Assembly (NCBI GenBank): GCA_030374765.1
Contig: JARGXX010000086.1
Span: 620,001 to 684,000 of the forward strand
DNA length: 64,000 nucleotides
Source of the DNA: Agarophyton chilense
Taxonomy: Eukaryota > Rhodophyta > Florideophyceae > Gracilariales > Gracilariaceae
Direction of reading: 5' to 3'
Shown here: positions 59,766 through 64,000 of the stretch, piece after piece
Layout: each line of letters begins with the position of its first letter
Numbering within the stretch: the stretch's first letter is position 1
Made by a program: the position numbers and the translations under genes
Notes under the pieces: model-generated
The model's input: only the letters and a program-made list of their open reading frames with translations
What the model was told of the DNA's origin: nothing
Database searches by the model: none

Positions 59766-62360
59766 ATGAATCCAGAAGAACATCCGGTTTACGATCCACA
59801 AACCAACTTCCGAGTTGGGTCATCGTTCAGCGGCGGTGCGCAATCGTACACACAAAGCACAAGCAGAGATGAATACAATGGGAACATGTATCAACCCCAC
59901 TCTGATTCGTACGCATTGAAGTATCCCCCTGGATACGGGCGACAACCTCATGGCCAAGCGTTGGCGTTCCCGTCAGAACATTACCCATCCGCTCAAAACC
60001 AAGCGCCAGCTTCTTTCACTCCACAGTATGGACAGTACGTTTCCATGCCGCAGGATCCGCCTACATCGTATGCGGTCAACCAGTACAGGCCACCTTTTCC
60101 ACCTCCAACTCAGGAGCAACTCGTGCTTGTATCACCACCGCACGACTATTCAAGGCAGCTGCAACATGTGAATCAAGCTTCTAAGTTTCAAGGCGAAGTT
60201 CCACATCAAGCAGCTCTTTCAGGAGTGAACCATTCGATTGGATGGACTCCTCGTTCCGCAGAGTACCAACGGCCCGTTTTCGCGAAAGACGAGGCCAAAT
60301 TTTCTGAACCATCAATTCCTTTTGCACGGCCCAAGAAGAGAGGTTCGCCGAGGAAGTCGGGAATGCTTTCAGTGAAGGACCTTCTTAACAATGACATACA
60401 AGCTTCCTCTTTCCCCTCATCGAACCCTCACAATGTGTGCACAGACCATAATTCTTTTCTTCACCCCTCAGTCTCCATTTTATCAAACGTAGCACATGAA
60501 AGCATGAAAGATAGAGGTCCGCTCGAGAACAAAGTTGTTCTCAAAACACCAAGTGACGAAGCTAAAAAAACTATTCGACTTTGCGCTGAGGTTAACCCGA
60601 AGCCGGAAGTCTGTATGGCACATTTGGAGAAGCGTTCTGGTCTTCTTGTATCAAAGAAGCCGACTGAGGTTCCTTCAATAATTGCCAGCCAGAAAAATGT
60701 CATGCTTGCGGCATGTAAACATAGTGAGGGTGACGATGTCCCCCTGGGAGGTGTGCCAAGGAAAACACGGCTCAAAGAAGAGCCTGCTCCGAGGCGGCAG
60801 GGTGCTCAGCTATTTACGGATGACATTCATTCCACCATCCCGCTAAAGAAATCTAAGTTTGCTTCATCACGTGAAACGAACACAGTTCCTATGAAGTTGG
60901 CAAGTACAAAATGTTCCAAAGTTGCAAAGGCGACAAAAAAACGTGGTAATCTGAAGGAAAAGAAGCGCAAGGTAGCTTCATACAGTCTCATTGTGCATTC
61001 CGGCGATGAAAGCGATGGTGTCCTGCGCACCAAAGTGGTTCCCCCAAATGGAAAGCGGAATCCGCCAGCGACACTCATCACGCACTCAGACGAAGAAGAC
61101 TTTGAGGATAATGGTTCGCTTTCGAAAGAACGTAATTCTTCTGTGCGGCAAAGGATAAATGACGCCAAGAACGATGAGAGGGGCACTACCAAATCTCGAA
61201 CTTCTCGCAAAAGAAGTCGAGAAAGGAAAGAAGGAACGAGAAAATCACCACGATTGGGGAAGCGGAAGGACATTTCTGCCCCCGACCCCGCAAGAAAGCT
61301 TTCAAAACAAGCAAAGGTGATACATAAGAACGAAAGAAAAACAAAGATGACCAAAAGCTTGGACGAGCTTCCAGATTCGAACGAAATCGAACCTGATCCT
61401 TTGGACAGTGATGATGACTTCGTACCCACCTCTGAAAGAGGAAAATTATTTGCGGCACAGAAAGCAAAGTGGCTAAAGACTCAGAAGACGAAAGATAACG
61501 TCTCGAGAACTCCGAAGAAGGGTGCAAAGCAAAGCACCAAGACACGCCCGACAAAAAGAAAACGAGTCCAGAAAGGGAACGCCAGTGATGGCGACTATAC
61601 AGATAGCCGAGTAGATGATCAAACATCCGATTCTGACTCACAAAACCCATCTCAAAGGGGCAGCCAACCTCTTGAAGTGAAGATTACCTCACTTTCTACT
61701 AAGAGACGCAGGAGGAAAACTTTTGAGGAAGAGAGAAAGCGTTTAACTGAGATTGAATTGTCCACGATTCGGCTCGCGTTTGTGGCTCATTATCCTCCTC
61801 CACCTTCCAATGCTCAAGCTCAGGGACGATTCGAGATGAGATATGGTCACGAGATGTCCGAAGCCATGATCCAAGGCTTGTGGGAAAAAGAGCTTAAGCA
61901 CTGGAGCGAACGGTGGTGGAAGTTTTATACTGGCTTCAATGATTTTGCTAGAGAAAAGAAGCTGGCAAAACCTGTAGACAAGAACCCCACCATAACCAAG
62001 AAAGAGGCAGAGACGTGGGCTCAGAGCTTCTATACTGAACATGGCAATGCCAGAGTACCTGCGGTAGTTACAAAGTCGGACGAAAGCAAGTCAAAAACCT
62101 CCGAGCAATCCGAAAGCCCGAAGAGCCAAAACGATGCAACTGCGAATCTTGGAGAACATGACAAGCCCGACAATGCCGACTCTGTCCCAGATCAAGCAAA
62201 GGTGATTGCAGATTCTCAAAAAGTCTCAGCCGACAATGCCAATGTGTTTACTGATTTGAAGCCGGTGGCCGACCATGATCAAACATCAACCGGTTCGCAA
62301 GTGGCAATAGCATCCGACACTGCAGAAAATGCCGAGATCAAGCTTGATAAAGCGCTTTAA
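59766..62360 (+). CDS. Lysine/serine-rich, mostly disordered nuclear protein, unknown function
   Basis: I do not recognise this 864-residue product. The first 165 residues are rich in Pro, Gln and Tyr (prion-like composition). The middle, about 170-640, is Lys/Ser/Arg-rich with several bipartite nuclear signals (KKRGNLKEKKRK, KRRRRK) and acidic SDEED patches. One folded-looking segment at about 650-760 has Trp and Tyr spaced as a helical domain (IRLAFVAHYPPPP, GLWEKELKHWSERWWKFYTGF). The tail is acidic and Ala/Ser-rich. It is probably nuclear. It shares its promoter and E2F-type site with CHL1, which hints at a chromatin or replication role. Start is the first ATG. Confidence 0.72.
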   Translation: MNPEEHPVYDPQTNFRVGSSFSGGAQSYTQSTSRDEYNGNMYQPHSDSYALKYPPGYGRQPHGQALAFPSEHYPSAQNQAPASFTPQYGQYVSMPQDPPTSYAVNQYRPPFPPPTQEQLVLVSPPHDYSRQLQHVNQASKFQGEVPHQAALSGVNHSIGWTPRSAEYQRPVFAKDEAKFSEPSIPFARPKKRGSPRKSGMLSVKDLLNNDIQASSFPSSNPHNVCTDHNSFLHPSVSILSNVAHESMKDRGPLENKVVLKTPSDEAKKTIRLCAEVNPKPEVCMAHLEKRSGLLVSKKPTEVPSIIASQKNVMLAACKHSEGDDVPLGGVPRKTRLKEEPAPRRQGAQLFTDDIHSTIPLKKSKFASSRETNTVPMKLASTKCSKVAKATKKRGNLKEKKRKVASYSLIVHSGDESDGVLRTKVVPPNGKRNPPATLITHSDEEDFEDNGSLSKERNSSVRQRINDAKNDERGTTKSRTSRKRSRERKEGTRKSPRLGKRKDISAPDPARKLSKQAKVIHKNERKTKMTKSLDELPDSNEIEPDPLDSDDDFVPTSERGKLFAAQKAKWLKTQKTKDNVSRTPKKGAKQSTKTRPTKRKRVQKGNASDGDYTDSRVDDQTSDSDSQNPSQRGSQPLEVKITSLSTKRRRRKTFEEERKRLTEIELSTIRLAFVAHYPPPPSNAQAQGRFEMRYGHEMSEAMIQGLWEKELKHWSERWWKFYTGFNDFAREKKLAKPVDKNPTITKKEAETWAQSFYTEHGNARVPAVVTKSDESKSKTSEQSESPKSQNDATANLGEHDKPDNADSVPDQAKVIADSQKVSADNANVFTDLKPVADHDQTSTGSQVAIASDTAENAEIKLDKAL

Positions 62361-63525
62361 ATGTATCTGTCTAGTCATATGGGAAGGCACATGAATGTTA
62401 ACGAGAGGCTTCTTAAAGAATCTCACAACAAGGATGACTAATACTTGACTCCGCAATTGGAATTGCTGCGCACGCATCGTACATCCTTGCGCTATGCTTT
62501 GCCTCTGAGAGAACTAGGAAGGGGTTCTCGTTCCCCTCTGACATCCTATCGTGCGCTTCTGTCCCTAACCGCTGTGCAATCAATGCATATCTAGTACTTT
62601 TGGATCACGTTCCCTTCAGCGTCCAGAGAGTAGAGTGCACTTGACAAATTGCATATAAGTCCACCGCTGCGCGGTAGCTTCGAAACGGTCAATTGCACGA
62701 ACCTAAATATGCCCATCTTGTGGATTGCACCCGCACGAGAACCTCTTTTGCAAGATACTGATATTACAAGAGCGGCAGTGCGGAATACAATCACATCCTA
62801 CATACCGTAGGAAACCAGAAGAACGAGGCTGGTACAAGCTTATTCATTTAAACGGAAGCACATAAATAAAGAATATCAACATAAAGGTAAACGGATTAAC
62901 AGGGTTCACTGACTGAAAGGCATAACAAGTCTGTTCCTTCGACCAAAGAATCTCCGGTGGTAGTTATTCAATGGCGTAGAATGCGGATGTTGATGCAAAC
63001 ACAGAAGCAAAGGCTACACTGACCTACCTGAATCACCGCTCCCCTTCGTCAGAGACTGTCCCACTTCATGTAGCACGAGAAAAGACTTACGACTCGTTTC
63101 TCTCGGTGTCCTTTTGCTTATAAGTCGCACATCTCACGCATTCATCTGCCAAATAAGATTACATCGGTCATGAAGATTAAGTCAAGTGTAGAAAAAACTT
63201 AGAACTGTGAGCCTTGCAAGATTTGAGGCGAAACTTTTTGCTCAAACCCGACAAGCACAGACAAAACTGAGGCGGTTGGCGTGAGCGACGAAGGATCAAT
63301 CGATATCACGTACATCGATATCATCTATTCAGATGTACAAGACAAAGGAGCCTCTCTCCAAATGCCTGAATCTGACTCGATGGCCTCACGCAAAGGAACG
63401 GGTGTCTCCACGTTACCTTCGTACATGTAGTCCTGCGCAAAGATGACCAAACTTGTAGTACGTCGAAAGCAGGGTTCGACATATTGAGTTCCCAGTAGGA
63501 TTCTAGCGAAGAATTCCATATTCTT
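62361..63525. other. Intergenic stretch
   Basis: No gene is supported. A small palindrome (GCAATT, GG, AATTGC) lies at 62453-62466 and a direct repeat of ATCGATATCA at about 63299-63324. A 64-residue ATG frame at 63519-63325 begins 6 bp after the AlaRS stop but has no domain. Confidence 0.45.
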
Positions 63526-64000
63526 CTATGTACCTACAAGAGCATCTTCTAGTACAGTCCTGGCGCGTTGCAAAGCTTCACAAAGCTTGGCTACATTCTT
63601 CCCACCTGCCTGTGCAAAATTTGGTCGCCCACCACCACCCCCGCCGCATATCTTGGCAACACCTCCTACAAGCTTCCCGGCACTAATATGTTTTTGGGCT
63701 TTTTTCCCAACTGAACAGACGAAAGAAATCCTCCCGTCCTTTTCTGATGCAAGTAACACAACAGCGCTTTGGCCGAGGGAGCTCCCAAGATTTTCAACCG
63801 CTGCCTTTAGGCTATCTGATGACAACCCATCAAGTCTCTCCACGACGTAATGAAATTCACCTACCTCGTTGGCATTGGTTGCGAAAGTCATGGCCCTCGA
63901 GATAGCGAGCTCTGCCAAAGCCTGATCCAACTGTTTCGATTTTACCTTCAATTCTTCCTGCAATGCTGCTACCCGTGATGGAAGCTCTTCTGGCTTTGCC
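63526..64000 (-). CDS. Alanyl-tRNA synthetase, C-terminal part (cut by window end)
   Basis: The frame runs off the window at 64000 and ends at a TAG at 63526, so only the last 157 or so residues are present. They contain a coiled helix (PSRVAALQEELK), then the C-Ala/DHHA1 domain with the glycine-rich GGGGGGRPNFAQAGGK and LCEALQRARTVL. These are diagnostic of bacterial-type and organellar AlaRS, which charges tRNA-Ala; DHHA1 binds the tRNA outer corner. The catalytic and editing domains would lie beyond the window, so targeting cannot be judged. Confidence 0.9.
   Translation of the reverse strand, partial: AKPEELPSRVAALQEELKVKSKQLDQALAELAISRAMTFATNANEVGEFHYVVERLDGLSSDSLKAAVENLGSSLGQSAVVLLASEKDGRISFVCSVGKKAQKHISAGKLVGGVAKICGGGGGGRPNFAQAGGKNVAKLCEALQRARTVLEDALVGT

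Overview
The window looks like nuclear DNA of an intron-poor photosynthetic eukaryote, most likely a red alga. It encodes plastid proteins (Tic110, zeta-carotene desaturase, LL-diaminopimelate aminotransferase, a pKIWI502-type flavoprotein) next to typical eukaryotic genes (ORC1, CTU1, DRG2, a V-ATPase proteolipid, m-AAA protease, a PAK/STE20 kinase). Most genes are single ATG-started frames. The few introns are short (58-114 nt), start GTRNGT and mostly carry a (G)ACTAAC or CTAAC branch motif. The aminotransferase begins MAFV, which resembles the phenylalanine-bearing plastid leaders of red algae. The lineage call is an inference from gene content and style; no ribosomal RNA or other direct marker is present.

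Layout. 1-11 kb: a RING-H2 membrane E3 ligase, a PP2C phosphatase, a small coiled-coil protein and a very large secreted protein (malectin, Cys-rich, PKD-like, TIG and sorbosone-dehydrogenase-like propeller modules). 11-27 kb: a possible thioredoxin-fold relic, a FANCE-like protein, Tic110, spliced DRG2, DapL, a two-finger C2H2 protein, ZDS and an AN1-finger Cuz1/ZFAND1 protein. 27-50 kb: a gene-poor 2 kb stretch, AFG3-type protease, CTU1, a beta-propeller membrane protein, ORC1, a BTB protein, a pKIWI502-like reductase, DNAJC21, spliced mL54, a PAK-like kinase with a DFE motif, and V-ATPase subunit c. 50-64 kb: a spliced ARID-armadillo protein, a gene-poor stretch with a probable non-LTR retroelement relic, CHL1/DDX11 helicase, an 864-residue disordered nuclear protein and the 3' end of an alanyl-tRNA synthetase gene.

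The genes form many divergent and convergent pairs with gaps of 0.2-2 kb. Themes are plastid biogenesis and metabolism, genome maintenance (FANCE, ORC1, CHL1), translation and tRNA maturation (CTU1, mL54, DNAJC21, DRG2, AlaRS) and chromatin (ARID). Two divergent promoters, ORC1/BTB and CHL1/disordered protein, each hold a perfect 12-bp E2F-type site, which suggests shared S-phase control. Several gaps hold long, nearly perfect hairpins that no annotated gene explains. The first 27 kb is visibly richer in GC and CpG, with G or C homopolymers, than the last 37 kb.
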